Shown here: one piece after another, positions 1 to 11,975 of the stretch
Numbering within the stretch: the first letter of the stretch is position 1
Layout: each line of letters starts with the position of its first letter
From: Isoetes taiwanensis
Taxonomy: Eukaryota; Streptophyta; Lycopodiopsida; Isoetales; Isoetaceae
Length of the DNA stretch: 64,000 nt
NCBI GenBank assembly: GCA_021234155.1
Contig: JAJEKV010000133.1
Span: forward strand, 1,214,542 to 1,278,541
Direction of reading: 5' to 3'
The notes under the pieces: model-generated
Database searches by the model: none
What the model was told of the DNA's origin: nothing
Seen by the model: the letters and a program-made list of their open reading frames with translations, nothing else
Translations under genes and position numbers: made by a program

Positions 1-3000
1 TTACGTATTGCTCAAAACTTTCGGCAAGTTGGTTGAGCCAACCACCAGAGGATCATTTTCATAAATCTAAGATAGTGTAGCCTCAAGCGTGTTGTGTACT
101 CAGTTATTTAAATTTTGAGGGGAAAGGTTGTTATATTGCTGGAATAAAGAAGCATCTGACAGCATATTTGAGGATCTTGCATATCAGCTTCGTTAATTTG
201 GAGAATAATTGGATTTTCTTAGTTCAGCTTTAGGTGCTGAAAGTATGGATGGATGGGTCAGAAATCAAGTCCTCAGAAGCGAATTTTATTCATTGCATTA
301 ATAAGGTTTGAAGCAACCACATATCAGCATTATCAATATGCCAGGAAGCTGTATTTCTTTAATTACAAATTGATCTTGCAGAACATTCCTTTCTGAAGCC
401 AAAGCATGGGAAATGCCAATTAACATTCTGGCTTTCTACATCCTGCTTGGGATTCTTGGAAGGCCGGAGGTTTCAATGTGCCGCCCCTCGGCAAAACTGA
501 TAGATTGAAAAATATGTTCTATAGTAATATGATATTATGAAGACCTTACTTGTCCTTTCTCTTGGCTGTCTCTTTGGGATACCCTCTCTTGAGTATCAGC
601 CACATTGCTTTGACGCCTAAGAATCCAAATTTAGACAGTCTTTACTAGTTCTGCAAGCTGCCATATGCTTCTTTCTCATTTCAAGTGGACAGTATGTTTT
701 GAATTATATCTCAATTTCATGGGACAGTACTGCTAGACAAATGTCTGGTGCAAAAGCAGCATAGAAATTGATAATGAAGATAAGATAATATACTCCTAAC
801 GCACATTCAGCATTCCCATTGTGCATTTGATCGAATGCGTCAGCAATGTAAAGAGAGGGGCATTTAGGTGGCAGCTCCTGTGAAATATCTGTAAGGAACT
901 ATGCAACCATGTGAATTTGGTTCTGTTTTTTTCTGGTTGATTAAACTTTTGGTGTTCGATTGTCATATGCTTGGAAATAGTAGGTATTTGTTAATAGGGA
1001 CATTTATCTTGCTGATTGCAGCCGATTATTTTATCCAGAGAAAGCAACGGCGCTCCGAGGAGGGATTATATGGACCCCAAAACAGTCTTTGTCTTGGCGC
1101 CTGTAGTTTGATATTGCTGCTACTTAATGTTTGCCCTTTCCCTCTATTGGTTGCTGTTCTTTCAATGGATTTCTGATATGTTCTTTTTTATTGAGGATTA
1201 ATTTCTGCACCAAGATCCTTGTGGTTGCAGCTGAAACCATTGTCTCCTTTTTTCTCCTTTGTTGCTCATTTTGCATCCCTTTTACAAAACGAAAGCTCCT
1301 GCCCATCTAGCACCACTCCTCTGCCTCCGGCGCTGCCATTGATACTGCCCTGACGATTGCGAAAGCAATCCCGACCATTCCGTTAAGTCCTGTCAGCTCG
1401 AGTTCCATTTGGTGGCTTCAAAAACTGGTTCCTGACTCTGCAAGCCCAACATCTTGTCCAGCCACTCATTCCAGGGCTCCTTCCATGCCACTCCATCCGA
1501 GTAAGTACGCCATCCAGGACTGGACATGGGCGCAGGTCCTGTGTGTCCGGCTCCTGGTCACCGGCTGAGAGATGCCTAGTGATGTCATAGAGACGCAGCG
1601 TTTGGAGCAAGTATATAAAGTTGAAAATCAATGATTTGATTCATTTAAGGAGTTTAATATTGTTCTTGTATATAAGTTGTTTTACATATTCAAAACAGGT
1701 TGTAGCAGCTGCAAAGGAAGCACTGTGGGTGACCTGGTATGAAAAGGTCAATAATGATAGTAGCAGTGCTGCTTCGGTACCCTGCAATGGAAACCCTAAG
1801 CCATGCCATCAAATCTGGTGGAGGCATTGTAGAGAAAGTTTATTATCGGCGGGAATTTTATCAGCCAAGTGATGGGAAGTATGATCCGGTATATTGTCAT
1901 GCTTCCATGGTGGCGCACTGTGTGTACAGATTTCTTGCACCATCAATGTACATATTATTTACTTTGTATTATCCAACACAGTCCACGAGTAATGGCTTGG
2001 TCAATTTGAAAACATGGTTCATGCTTCTATGACAACATTAGACTTTTGTTTTGGGGCAGTACCAAGCTTGTTGAAGTGGTCTGTGATCGGAACTAGTAGC
2101 ATTGAGCCAGATTTATACAATTTTACTCAATTTTCAAGAAACTACCTCTTCCACCATGTTTGAGACTAGTGCATTGAGCTAGATTTACATTAGTTTTAGT
2201 TTCAATCTTCAGGAAAATATGAAGTGCTGGAATTTTCCTACCTCTTCCACCTTTTAAGACTTATTTTCGTCTTTAAAGTGCTCACAGCACGAAAAAGGGG
2301 AAACAAAGTTGCAAAAGGGTAGTACTGTCTGCACTCATAAACGGTACGCCGCATAGTATAGGTCGCCAGAACATGCGCTTTCGGAAATGGATGCAGTGGT
2401 ATGGAGTGACTTCCTTTTGACCTTGTTCTCGACCACAATGTTCTTCCACATTTGTCTTCTTCCAAAGCCTTTCAGCGTACTGGGATTGGAACCTTCACCA
2501 AATCTTGCATTATGAAGTACCTGGCAAAAGCATGCCGTCAACTTCTTTCCCAGATTGTATTTAGAATACAGAGGACGGGAGGAGTCGTTTTGACACAGAA
2601 TGCTTTTGTGTATAATCACTGCCACATTTGTGGCAACTGTTTGCCTGGCAGCCTTTCAGTTCCACAGAATGAAAAATATAAGAAATATGTTCCGGGTGGC
2701 CTCTGCAGGGGCTTAGTGCTGCCTAAGAAAAATTCCTCCTCATCTAGAAATATGGCTGCAATCCCAGTCTTTGAAATGAGTGCTGATATTCCCAACCCCA
2801 ATAACATTTCCTTATGGAAAATTGGTATCCCATTTGTCGAAGTGTGTCTACAAAATGAAGTGTGCCACCATTCATTTATCACAATTTATAATGTTGGAAC
2901 ATGAGGCCCTTTTACTGAAACGCTGACAGAGATTCCCATCCATAACGACTTGCATCACTCTAGTAAAGGTCCTGTGGTTGGTTCAATCTGCACATCTCCA

Positions 3001-4560
3001 CATGGTCATCCATATGATCGTATAGTGAAGTACGACAAATGTTCAACAACATTTGCTTGAACACTTTAATGGTGCCCAAAGGTTGGCTCACTTTGTGGCA
3101 TCTGGATCCAAAAACCCGACCTAAAGTTCTAATCCGCCAATAAAAATACATGAGCAATGTGCCCCAAGATCTAGACCCATCTAACAATATAATTAATGCA
3201 ACAATTTGACTTACCTAGTGAGGAGTAGTAGTTGTCAAAGTAGAAGGGCCGGACACTTCGGCTGGTTATAGTGTCACGAGTTGACCATTTAGTTAGTGTC
3301 AGCAGAGAACTCCAAGTTGGTGCACAAATGAGTTTTTGATTGGAGAGATGAGGACAACACTTTTAGTTTACCTTCCACAATGAAGTGGCCTTGGTTATAC
3401 ACCACTGTTTGCCCATAATAGCACAGCGTACATGCAAGCATCATCTACAAAAGCCATGAAATCCATCAGGGGGACTAAAGGAATTGAACCTTCATGACAT
3501 TTTCATGTCATTTCCATTGTCCCTCAAAGAAACCATGCACACTATTAGTATGGGAGAGTGGCGATCTGTAGACAAGTAGTCTCTGGCTAATCCCGGCCCA
3601 AATTAAAAGGTTGCAAATAGAAATAGGATGAAAATACTACTCCTCAAATGCAACGCAGAATTCTAATAGTGCAAAATCCCAACATCCGTAACTGCGGAGG
3701 TTTATATAAGTTACGTCTATTAAACAAGATATATAACACAATAGCAACTTACATCATCCAAATTAACAACTTGTAACTTTCCAATTGTCGCATCAAGCGC
3801 TACCGCTTCATCATCGTATATCGATAATGTTGCAACAACAAAATCCCTTATTATACCATTTATATTAGATAAAAAGCAACATCCATGCATTGTGAAGTTT
3901 AAAAGCATTACAAAATCAGATACAAACCAATGCTTATCCATGCATTGAAGTGCGGAAATAGAACCCAGATATACAAAATTCAATGTAACCTCCATGTATC
4001 ATTGTAGTTATGAAGTAGAACTCGACTTACAAAGTTCGTCAAGAATATTGTGAATTACTTGTTCATGCTAATGTCATGGCTCATTGTGGAAGGCATTCAA
4101 AGGTTCACTCCCTTATCCTAATGCCCTCCTCATTACTATCATCCACTTGCCCTTGGAGAGCAAGCAACATTATCCACATATCCACAATAAGTGTGGTCGA
4201 ATTATCTATGAAACCTTCACTTGAAGGGTGTGAATAGAGTCTCTTTGGTCATTCCAAGAGCTCAACATTGCTTCTCATGAACATCCTCCCTCAAAGCGAT
4301 CTTTGCACTTCAACAAATTTGTTCCTTCAATCATGGTAATGTCATCCTCAATTGATGAACCCTTTGGCGCTCAAAAGCCTAATTCTAATCTTTTGCTCTT
4401 GCCTCCCTAATGATAGAGACAATGGTTTAGGAGGGCCAAGAGGTCATGGCTAGAATATTTGACTTTCCTCATTAGTAAACAACATGGACCTCCATGTTAG
4501 CCGGGATCGCAATTCATAATTAGTGTCAAACAATTTTTGATTTCTTTTTGTTGCTTTAGC
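1..4560. other. No recognised gene (0-4.6 kb)
   Basis: Both strands hold only short open frames; the longest is 150 codons at 2,452-2,904, plus strand, with no domain I recognise. The stretch at 1,700-1,960 has coding-like composition and a possible acceptor before it, and could be a decayed exon, but I cannot name it. The minus strand at 2,240-2,880 is also mildly coding-like in several frames, as an old transposon relic would be. The stretch at 3,200-4,560 lies downstream of the minus-strand transposase relic described next and may hold its 3' part. No tRNA, rRNA or clear repeat seen. Confidence 0.4.
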
Positions 4561-4770
4561 CTCAAATTTGTCTTTGCCAAATGACGTACTTTTTGCCTTA
4601 GCTTTATGCATGCAACCTCTTCTTTTGCTGAATACACTTAAGCTTTAAGTTTTTCGCCTCTTCTCTTTGTTCTAGCTTGGCAGCAAGGACATCGCCACTA
4701 GTCACAAGTAGCATTTGTCTTGAAGGTCAAACCCAAAGCCCTAGAATTCTTCCTCCTCACGGTAACTTCA

Positions 4771-6439
4771 TCACCGCTCGACCATGAGCGCCAGATTGTT
4801 CCATTTGGATTGATGCTTGCTCATCATCAAGAGGGTCTTGATACCCCGCCGATTGCATGTTCCGGTGGCAACATTTTCGTAATTTAAGGGGCAATTGGGA
4901 TGGGGGGGGGTCAAGTGCCTCTTGCTCAACAAGATCCTCTTCCTCATCCCCGAATCATTGCCACCTTTCATTAGCCATCCCATTGGCAATTTCGGTGGGT
5001 TTAACTTTCATGAAGGTGAAAGGCCGCATCTTTGCTTCTCAAATCCAGCCTTGATATTATCACCGAAATGGAGAGGGACAACGCCTTGGAGACCATACCG
5101 ACCAAGCTGGGGATCCTTTGGGAATCTCCTCGTCCATGTACTCCATCCGTGTCTTCTTAAATTATACGCAACACCACAACAAGAGCATAATTAGCAACCA
5201 TGACATAGTGTGAATACATGTGGCAATTAATCACACTTCATATGTCATACTCTTAAATGGACCAAAAACAAGACACGCTCCAAAGGTTGTAGTGCATGGC
5301 TAGTATGGGGAGGCAATTGTAGAATATGCAAGCCAATTTCTCTTGCATGTTCAATCACATTCAAAGTTGACATGTGAACCATGTCCATCACAAATAAGGA
5401 GATGTGGTCTAGTCCGCTAACCCCACCGTGGACCTTGTACTTGAAGTGGTCGATCCACTTGGCAAAGAGGGCAAGTTACCCAAGCACTCTTCTCAAATGC
5501 CATGGCAAAGACTGCTCCACAAAAAGAAGGCCCCTAATCTTTCATAGTCTTACCCTTGAAAACATAGACACAAGGAATCTTACCACCGTGATGCATTTAT
5601 GCATTCAGAGCAAATGATCCATTGCCTACTTTTTGGCACATTCCGATATACATCTTTCGCCCTCTTCTTGCAAGAATTCTCACACCTTTTTTTTTCTCCA
5701 AACCATGATGCCGCTTCATCACAATTCCAGATTCTCGCCGGGGTCAATTGTAGCTCTTCAAGAATGGTTCTTAGGTTGGTATAAAGGCAAGCAAGTTATC
5801 CGTGTTCAACGCCTCACTCTTTGTATGTCCAATGTCTCGTGGCTCCTCAAAGTCACACGGGTGCCTCCTTTTGAAGGCTCTCCACCATGATCTTCCGTGT
5901 ATGCCATCCTTCCAAAGGGTTGTTCTACAGCAAAGAACCCTCACTTGCCTTCTTACAGGCAATCAATGGTTACCCCTCTTCCCTCATTTGCTCGAGAATG
6001 AACCCAAGCCACAAGTTCATTCTCCTCTTCTTCGAGAAGACATTTAGGCCTAGGTCCAAGTTTATTTCTCGCTTCTACCATACGTACCCGGTTCCTCAAG
6101 GTACTAGCAGAATACCAGTGTGCAAAGAACACCTCTAGTGCTCATGCTTCCCATCATCAAATGCATCTTGAGCACTCTCCATATCATCCATTGACCAACG
6201 CCCCTTTTGGCATCTTATCCTCTTGTTGCCAAGCGGATTGGGATTTTGTGCGACCTCCTCGGTCAAGTTCTAGCATAATGTGTTCACTCACTATCCTCCT
6301 CTTCTTACTCTTAGGAGGAGGAGCAGACTCCTCCCCCATACAACTCCGGCCTCTTCTTAATTCCATGAAGAATGAGAGAATGCAATGGTCGGAATGCAAT
6401 AACAGACAAGAAATAGACAAGAAATAGAAGAACGACAAA
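4771..6439 (-). pseudogene. Decayed pogo/jerky-type (DDE_1, CENP-B-like HTH) transposase
   Basis: Read on the minus strand across several frames, this stretch follows the layout of Tc1/mariner-superfamily pogo/jerky transposases. A basic start lies near 6,320 (PPPKSKKRR). An acidic helix-turn-helix entry follows near 6,040-5,980 (GPRPKCLLEEEENELVAWV). The CENP-B-type DNA-binding segment GRSWWRAFKRRHP is near 5,870. The DDE core then shows a conserved INAS near 5,590, the second catalytic aspartate in ICDGHGSHV near 5,390, and VFGPFKS near 5,270. In this family the protein binds the terminal repeats and cuts and pastes the element. Here it is broken by many stops and frame changes, so it is inactive. 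The C-terminal part (down to about 4,560) is too decayed to delimit. Terminal repeats and TA target duplications were not found. The family call rests on motif order seen by eye. Confidence 0.65.
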
Positions 6440-7035
6440 GTACAAAAGTGAAGGACTAAGACATGAAGAACACATTTAAATAGAAAGAGTGAGTAAGATA
6501 AGGAGGCAACGATTCCAATTCCAAGACCCCGAATACAAGTTCAAATCTCTCCTCTAAAAGCTTTGCATGCAAATCAAAACACAAATCTCACGATTGGTAG
6601 AGGTGTCCGCGGTGATCCCGAGCATGTGAGGGCCGCATTGAATCTAAGGATGAAGTGCATGCAAGAATTGAGGGCCAAAATGGTAGAAATAAGGCGCCAA
6701 AGCTTTTCCCTGCTCGAAATCTCTTTGCATGTGGAGCCATCAAGGAGCCACATGCATTTAAAAAGGGATTAGGGGCGACCATCCTTAAAGCAAAGATGGA
6801 AGCGCACCACATACCCGCTAGGATCTTCAATTTGCCCCCTGCACCATCTTCCAAAAATAGGGGTCTAACTCCAGTCATGCATGCGCCATTTCGGTCCCTC
6901 CCTGAACCCTAAAATAAACCCCACTGACCCATCCGAGTTAATTTGAGCTGCGCCAAAACCGGCCCGTGAACCAATACTGGGCACCCCACCTTACCCTGTT
7001 CTCGAGTCCAACCTCTATATCCATGGATATTTGAA
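6440..7035. other. No recognised gene
   Basis: Short overlapping frames only. This may be the upstream part of the pogo-type element to its left; nothing else is recognisable. Confidence 0.35.
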
Positions 7036-7386
7036 TTGAATAGCAAACCTGTGTTGATTGGCATAGTAAATAAGAATAAAGGCAAGAAGAAGGGACTGAT
7101 GTTGTGCTTCTGGATATATGATATCAATGTGATGGACTGGAGTCCCTTCGTTTACTCAAAAGGACCACCTTATATGAAAGGGAAGTATAATAAAATCCCG
7201 CATCGTATTCATCAAGATTGCAATTGGTTTTACTTTCAAGCTCGTCCAACTGATGCGTATGATGCATTTGATGTGAAGCATAAACATTGGAAGCGGATAC
7301 CAGATAGACAAATTACCCCATATGGAACTTTTATTTTTAAGCCTACAACCTTTAGTGTTGTGGGTTGTCATTCTTTGAACAAATGA
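7036..7386 (+). pseudogene. 116-codon ORF, possibly an F-box/kelch-like fragment
   Basis: An open frame of 116 codons starting with ATG and ending in TGA. The amino-acid composition (many W, Y, D, K) and the segment DAFDVKHKHWKRIPD, with aromatic and basic residues spaced as in kelch-type blades, recall F-box/kelch proteins, which recruit targets to SCF ubiquitin ligases. There is no F-box at the N-terminus and no complete kelch repeat. At 116 residues it is much shorter than the 350-450 usual for that family. It could be a fragment left by duplication or transposon capture, or a chance ORF. No promoter or splice evidence was found. Confidence 0.25.
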
Positions 7387-7667
7387 GACATATTATTTGG
7401 ACATACAAGAAAATGTTTTGATTATCCATGCATACTAAAATTTCTTGTAGTTAAATTTTTGGATTTCATTAGCTAGAGAGTTGGTACCAAGATGCCCTCA
7501 GTCAACCTATATACAGTATATTGATTCAGTACATTACCAATTTTTTTTTATCAACTAAAACACTCTTGGATTTTTGCCCCAAAAAGTGACAGTGGAGAGA
7601 GAGAAGCTTGTTGGCTTTCAACGGCTCTAAAGAATGGATTGCACAACAGCAACGTGCTCTCTCCATG

Positions 7668-7811
7668 CAAGTTCCAATTCTCTGTCCAATGTTTGTTAGC
7701 ATGCTGCTACTCTACCATAACCTCCAGGTATTTTTCGAGCAAGTTCCAATTCTCTGTCCAATGTTTGTTAGCATGCTGCTACTCTACCATAACCTCCAGG
7801 TATTTTTCCAG
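7668..7811 (+). repeat. 72-bp tandem duplication
   Basis: Two adjacent copies (7,668-7,739 and 7,740-7,811) of a 72-bp unit starting CAAGTTCCAATTCTCTGTCC. They differ at one visible base near the end (TTCGAG against TTCCAG). Because 72 is a multiple of three, the local open frames simply repeat 24 residues. Near identity points to a recent duplication. Confidence 0.95.
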
Positions 7812-9900
7812 CACTCGTCAATTGGGAATTTTCAAGCATTTCACCATTGCAATTCTTTTTTCTCCACTGCATTTTTTCGATTTGCATATGCTATTTCCTT
7901 AAGATCAATAGCGCATGATCTAAATTGCACTATTTCATTGTAAGGAATTGTGTTCTTTTGATTGTGATTGTAGAAGATACAACATACACCTTTGAACAGG
8001 TTCCTGAAATCGATTGTATACATGGCAGAGCATCTCAGAACTTGACTATTTTTTGCTATAATGGTAGTACATACATGCCATTTCTTAAACATATAATTAA
8101 TAAAAAACAGAGGTGTGTGAAAGAGTTATGACATTTCTTGTATGAGTTGTAATTTCATGGTAGCGTATGCTTCTCTTTTCTTCTTATGATAAGTATGGGC
8201 TTGCAATCTCATAAAGATAAGATCTTAACAAAACAATGTTAAAAGATTTTGGAAAGAAAGGAAGGAAATGAGAAATAGCTTGCCAGATGGTTGTGTCTGA
8301 AGCGGCGTGGTTTCACGCGGAACTCTGAGGCAGCGGCCATGTCTGGAGAAGCCGAGATAGCATCCTGACCGCACCTAGGCGTGTTCCAGAACTTGCTAGG
8401 CAATCCCAACAGTGTCATCTTGCTGAATCTTCACAAATCATAGGCGGTTCAGAAGCCCATTCCATAAAAATTGTGAGGCCTGAAATTGACCTGCCACAAA
8501 TTAACCACATAACAAGTTGGCAAAAAACTCTAGTCTGAATTTGACAAAGAAGAGCTTGAAGACAGTATGGGTGATCTAGGTATAGCTATACGAGTGTTTA
8601 TGGCTGCAAAAGTTTCATATCCTTCATCCCCAGCTACTTCAACATGTTGGAAGTGTTTGGAACAAGAACCAGTTGGCCCTCCGCAATCCTCTGTCCCACA
8701 ATTCTCTTGCCATTGTCGGAAACAATTTCAAGATGAGCATTACCTCTCACAATATTTATGACCTTGTCCCCATTGTAAATTTAGTTCGCTGCATACATTG
8801 CTCCCTATTCAATCACAGCAATGGCATGCATGAGACAACAAACATTGCCATATCTTAAGAACAAGAAGAAAATTATAAACTTGCAGGTAAAATTGAAACA
8901 ACAAAACTAGACCTGCAAGTAGTTAACATGTCCATCCTCCCATTATCATGATATCACAATAGCTGCATATTGCTACAGATATCATAATAACACAGGAAGG
9001 AGATGCTCGACTTGCAGGTATAGGTAGCTCCATATTAGCACACTTTTAAATTATTACAGAGAAACTGGCAAACTTAGACTACAACGAAAAAAACTACATT
9101 TTCATGTTTAGAATGAACTGAGATGAGCACTCATTCTTTCCAGTTTTAAATAACGTGCTGACAGGCCCAGATCTGTTAAAGCAAGCAATTTCTAACTATC
9201 GAGTCCTTAAGCTCTCTAGCTTACCCTTACTGAAATCTCTAGATCATGACCAAGCTGGTGGACCAAATCTGTCGCGCCAAGATTGATTACAGATCTTTTC
9301 TTCCATAGTGCACAATGCCAACAAGGCATGCAGCTTGCTCTGCAACCAGCAAGCCACTCCTCTGGGAACAAACACTGCTATGCCCTTGATGATCTTTGAC
9401 TGATTCCTCTGACTGAACGAGCCTGTACTTTCAGTGACCCTGCAAACATAGCAAACATATTGGGTTAAAGTACTTGTAATACCAACGACCACAATGCTGA
9501 CATGTTAGATCTGAGCAGAGCAACACGGTAGTTATTAAATCGGGGAAGAAGAGTGGTTAAAACAGAGCTCAGGGTCGACAACAAAAGCAGGGCAAATTAC
9601 CTTCCACTAGAGCTTTGATGGAAACCTTTCAACTCTGGAGGTGAGCTCTATTTATTCTCTTCTTAACATTCTTTTAGTATATGCTTCAGCAGTCGTCTTT
9701 ATATTCCAGTTACAAATTACACATGTGAGAAAGTAGTAATTGGGTTGTAGCAATTTCAGCTAAAGTCTCAATATATCTAGTCCATGAAATAACAGAAACA
9801 TACTTGCAGACCAAAATTATTAACGACAAACAAGAAGCTAAGGACAGAAGATCATACCATGTCTTTATACACAAGCAATATATTCCAGCGACACTGCCTG
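7812..9900. other. No recognised gene
   Basis: Only short frames on both strands (up to 83 codons), with no domain recognised. A GC-richer patch at about 8,290-8,460 differs from its AT-rich surroundings but shows no structure I can name. Confidence 0.35.
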
Positions 9901-10083
9901 GAAACATATAAACCCCAGTTAGGATTCAGAAATGCCATCTGAAATTTCCTTTATTGAGCCTCTGCAAAGAGGAGGCATCCCAAAAAGAGGAATGGAAACA
10001 TATAAACCCTGATTACGATTCAGAATGCTATTTGAAAATTTCTTTGTTGAGCCCTCTGCAAAGAGGGCATCCCAAAAAATGGC
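9901..10083 (+). repeat. About 94-bp diverged tandem duplication
   Basis: Copy one starts at 9,901 and copy two at 9,995, both with GAAACATATAAACCC. They share a core (ATTCAGAATGC-like, then TTGAGCC, CTCTGCAAAGAGG, GGCATCCCAAAAA) with several substitutions and short indels, so this duplication is older than the one at 7.7 kb. Confidence 0.85.
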
Positions 10084-10225
10084 ATATGCCGCTATTTGTG
10101 ACGAGCACACAGTATTCTTTAGTAAAAGGCGAAAGAATAGTTCGCTCTGTGCTCATCACACGACTTGCTGAGTTTTTAATTTGCTGCACAGTCTTATATA
10201 AGTAAGATTTGTCCTTGTCTTCTGC

Positions 10226-10302
10226 ATTTGGCTTTAACCAAGCCCCTGTGTTGCTTCAAGTTGTGGGATATTTGGCTTTAACCAAGCCCCTGTGCTGCTT
10301 CA
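10226..10302 (+). repeat. 33-bp repeat, spaced 44 bp
   Basis: ATTTGGCTTTAACCAAGCCC followed by CTGTG(T/C)TGCTTCA occurs at 10,226 and again at 10,270, with one visible mismatch. A short segmental duplication with no known role. Confidence 0.9.
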
Positions 10303-10519
10303 TCATCTGTCACTATCGGTGTTCTTGCTTTGGAGACGTGAAGAATACTTATATCAATGGATGGGGAAAAATGAACATGGAGAAACTGCTTGAATCCAGC
10401 CCAATTCATGATCTGGTCTAGTGGCGTATTTTGGAGCAGGATTATCGGGAAATTGAAGGTTCCTTCGAAGAAACAACGATTTTGATGTCCTACAATTTAT
10501 ATTTGCCTAACACAATATG

Positions 10520-10977
10520 AAAAAAAAGGGGCGTGAAATTTCGCCCCCAAACAGGAACTTCTTTCTTCCTAAAATTTTGAGTCGATCTCCAGTCGTTCCT
10601 CCAGTGGTCGCATTCCCCTGCTAAGCAGCGCTCGTAGGTTAAGCGGCGCCGCCAGCGAAGCCGAAAACTTGCCGGAAAAGTAAAAGCAACCTGCTTTGCA
10701 TTCTGCCGACTCGTCCAGTCCTGTTGCGACATGTGGCCTAATTCCTTTCCTTGAATGCTCTTGCATACTGGAGCCATTTACTTTGCGTTCTTGGATTTAC
10801 CTTGCATTCCGGAGCCATTTAACTTGCATTCTTGAACTCTTACCTGTCATTCCAGAGCTGCAATCAGATTTTACTGCCCGCAGGTTGCTTCCACGTTGTT
10901 GACACACAGGGACTGTCAAGCAGAGAGACATTCCTTTATACAGAAAATCAAGGGCAAATTTCACGCCCAATTTTTTT
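10520..10977. mobile_element. Small TIR-bounded element (unclassified MITE)
   Basis: The left end (10,520-10,546) reads an A-run followed by GGGCGTGAAATTTCGCCC. The right end (10,952-10,977) is its reverse complement with a one-base gap and also abuts a T-run. Each terminal repeat therefore aligns over about 25 bp in inverted orientation. The 458-bp interior has no transposase and contains several copies of the (A/T)CTTGCATTC motif described below. No target duplication could be fixed at the ends, so the superfamily is open. Confidence 0.45.
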
Positions 10978-10985
10978 GCCGAAGA

Positions 10986-11041
10986 ATTCGCTTTGAAATT
11001 TGAGGCCGCTAGCTGACCTCGCCAGAAAATTTCAAAGCGAA
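10986..11041. repeat. Short inverted repeat (hairpin)
   Basis: TTCGCTTTGAAATTTGAGGC near 10,987 pairs with GCC.GAAAATTTCAAAGCGAA ending at 11,041, separated by about 14 nt. The related string AAATTTC also lies in the terminal repeats of the neighbouring element, so the two may be parts of one decayed element. Confidence 0.6.
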
Positions 11042-11161
11042 AATTTCTCCAGGCAAAAATTTCTTTTGCTAATCATATCACGCCATGTGGCAAGTTTCAA
11101 ACCAAGAATCTAACCTAAATTATGTTGGCTATGCCGCTGTTTTACCCTACAATCCCTCTTA

Positions 11162-11365
11162 TGGGTCGTTCACATGGATAGACTCCCGGGATATGGCTGA
11201 ATCCTTGCTGATCTTGGGCTGAGCCGAAAATATTCAGCCCCGTTATAAGTTTTCAGCTGTCGCGGGATGCAACCTGCGATGCTGAGTCCGAGCTGAAGTT
11301 TCAAGGCAGCGCTGACTCAGCTACCTCTCAGCGCTGAAGGAAAAAAAGTTCATGTGAACCGGCCA
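11162..11365. mobile_element. PIF/Harbinger-type MITE with TTA target duplications
   Basis: A 204-bp non-coding element bounded by inverted repeats TGGGTCGTTCACATGGA (left) and the reverse complement of TGGCCGGTTCACATGAA (right), matching at about 14 of 17 positions. It is flanked by direct TTA copies at 11,159-11,161 and 11,366-11,368. A 3-bp TTA/TAA duplication is the mark of PIF/Harbinger (Tourist-like) insertion. The element has no coding capacity and would need a transposase in trans. A decayed Harbinger transposase does occur at 42.3 kb, but its own terminal repeats were not located, so no link can be claimed. Confidence 0.72.
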
Positions 11366-11368
11366 TTA

Positions 11369-11975
11369 TTTACTTGCATTTTAGCCCTTTTACTTGCATT
11401 CCTGCTTATTCTACTTGCATTCTATCTAATTTTACTTGCATTCCTCCAAGTATCCAAGAATTGCACCTCCTTGGCTTCCACGTTACAGTAATCTCAATTT
11501 ACTTGGCATTCTTGAGATGTCAACAGAGCGACGTAACGGGGCTCCACGCTCTGCACGTCGCCCTGTTTCCATCTCAGGAATGTCAAGTAAATTCACATTT
11601 ATGTATACGGAAGTTCACGATAAATCGATGGAAAATTTTCTGCCTCCACCCTTTTTGGGCTGCCCCAAGAGGGACAGATGTGGTGGGGAAGGCATGTATA
11701 AGGGAAAGGCCATGTGGCCTTCTTTCTGGAAGGGAAAGCTGGCCGACGCGCGAAGTGCAGAGGCCTGCTTGACCTTCCAGAAAGAAGGCCACAGGGTCTT
11801 TCCCTCAACGTAGAGGACGGCTGAGCCCAATCCAGTCGTGCCACGTGTCTTGCCACCAAAAAAAAAAAGTGCAGGTAAAAGAAATGGAATGATAGTAAAA
11901 TTTGCAGAATGGTAGGTAAAACTTGCAGAATGGAGTAAAATTGCAAAACATGCGGTAAAACTTTTGCACGACGTT
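11369..11975. repeat. Array of TTTACTTGCATTC motifs in opposed orientations
   Basis: Between 11,369 and 11,515 the motif (T)TTACTTGCATTC occurs about five times on the plus strand. Between 11,870 and 11,970 its reverse complement (GCAGAATG...TAAAA form) occurs about four times. Similar copies lie at 10,740-10,870 (plus) and 20,355-20,460 (minus). Opposed clusters of a short motif around an interior resemble the subterminal repeats bound by hAT, CACTA or Mutator transposases. No terminal repeat or target duplication has been fixed for this pair. Confidence 0.5.
11701..11805. repeat. 33-bp near-perfect foldback hairpin
   Basis: Arm one (11,701-11,733, starting AGGGAAAGGCCATGTGGCC) and arm two (11,773-11,805, starting CCTTCCAGAAAGAAGGCC) are reverse complements at about 31 of 33 positions around a 39-nt loop. 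It sits in the middle of the motif array, as the core of a foldback element would. A small-RNA-generating hairpin is also possible. Confidence 0.8.

Noticed and set aside
10520-11041. One large element joining the 10.52-10.98 kb inverted ends with the 10.99-11.04 kb hairpin
   Set aside because: Shared AAATTTC words are too short to prove a single unit, and no common target duplication was found; kept as separate features.
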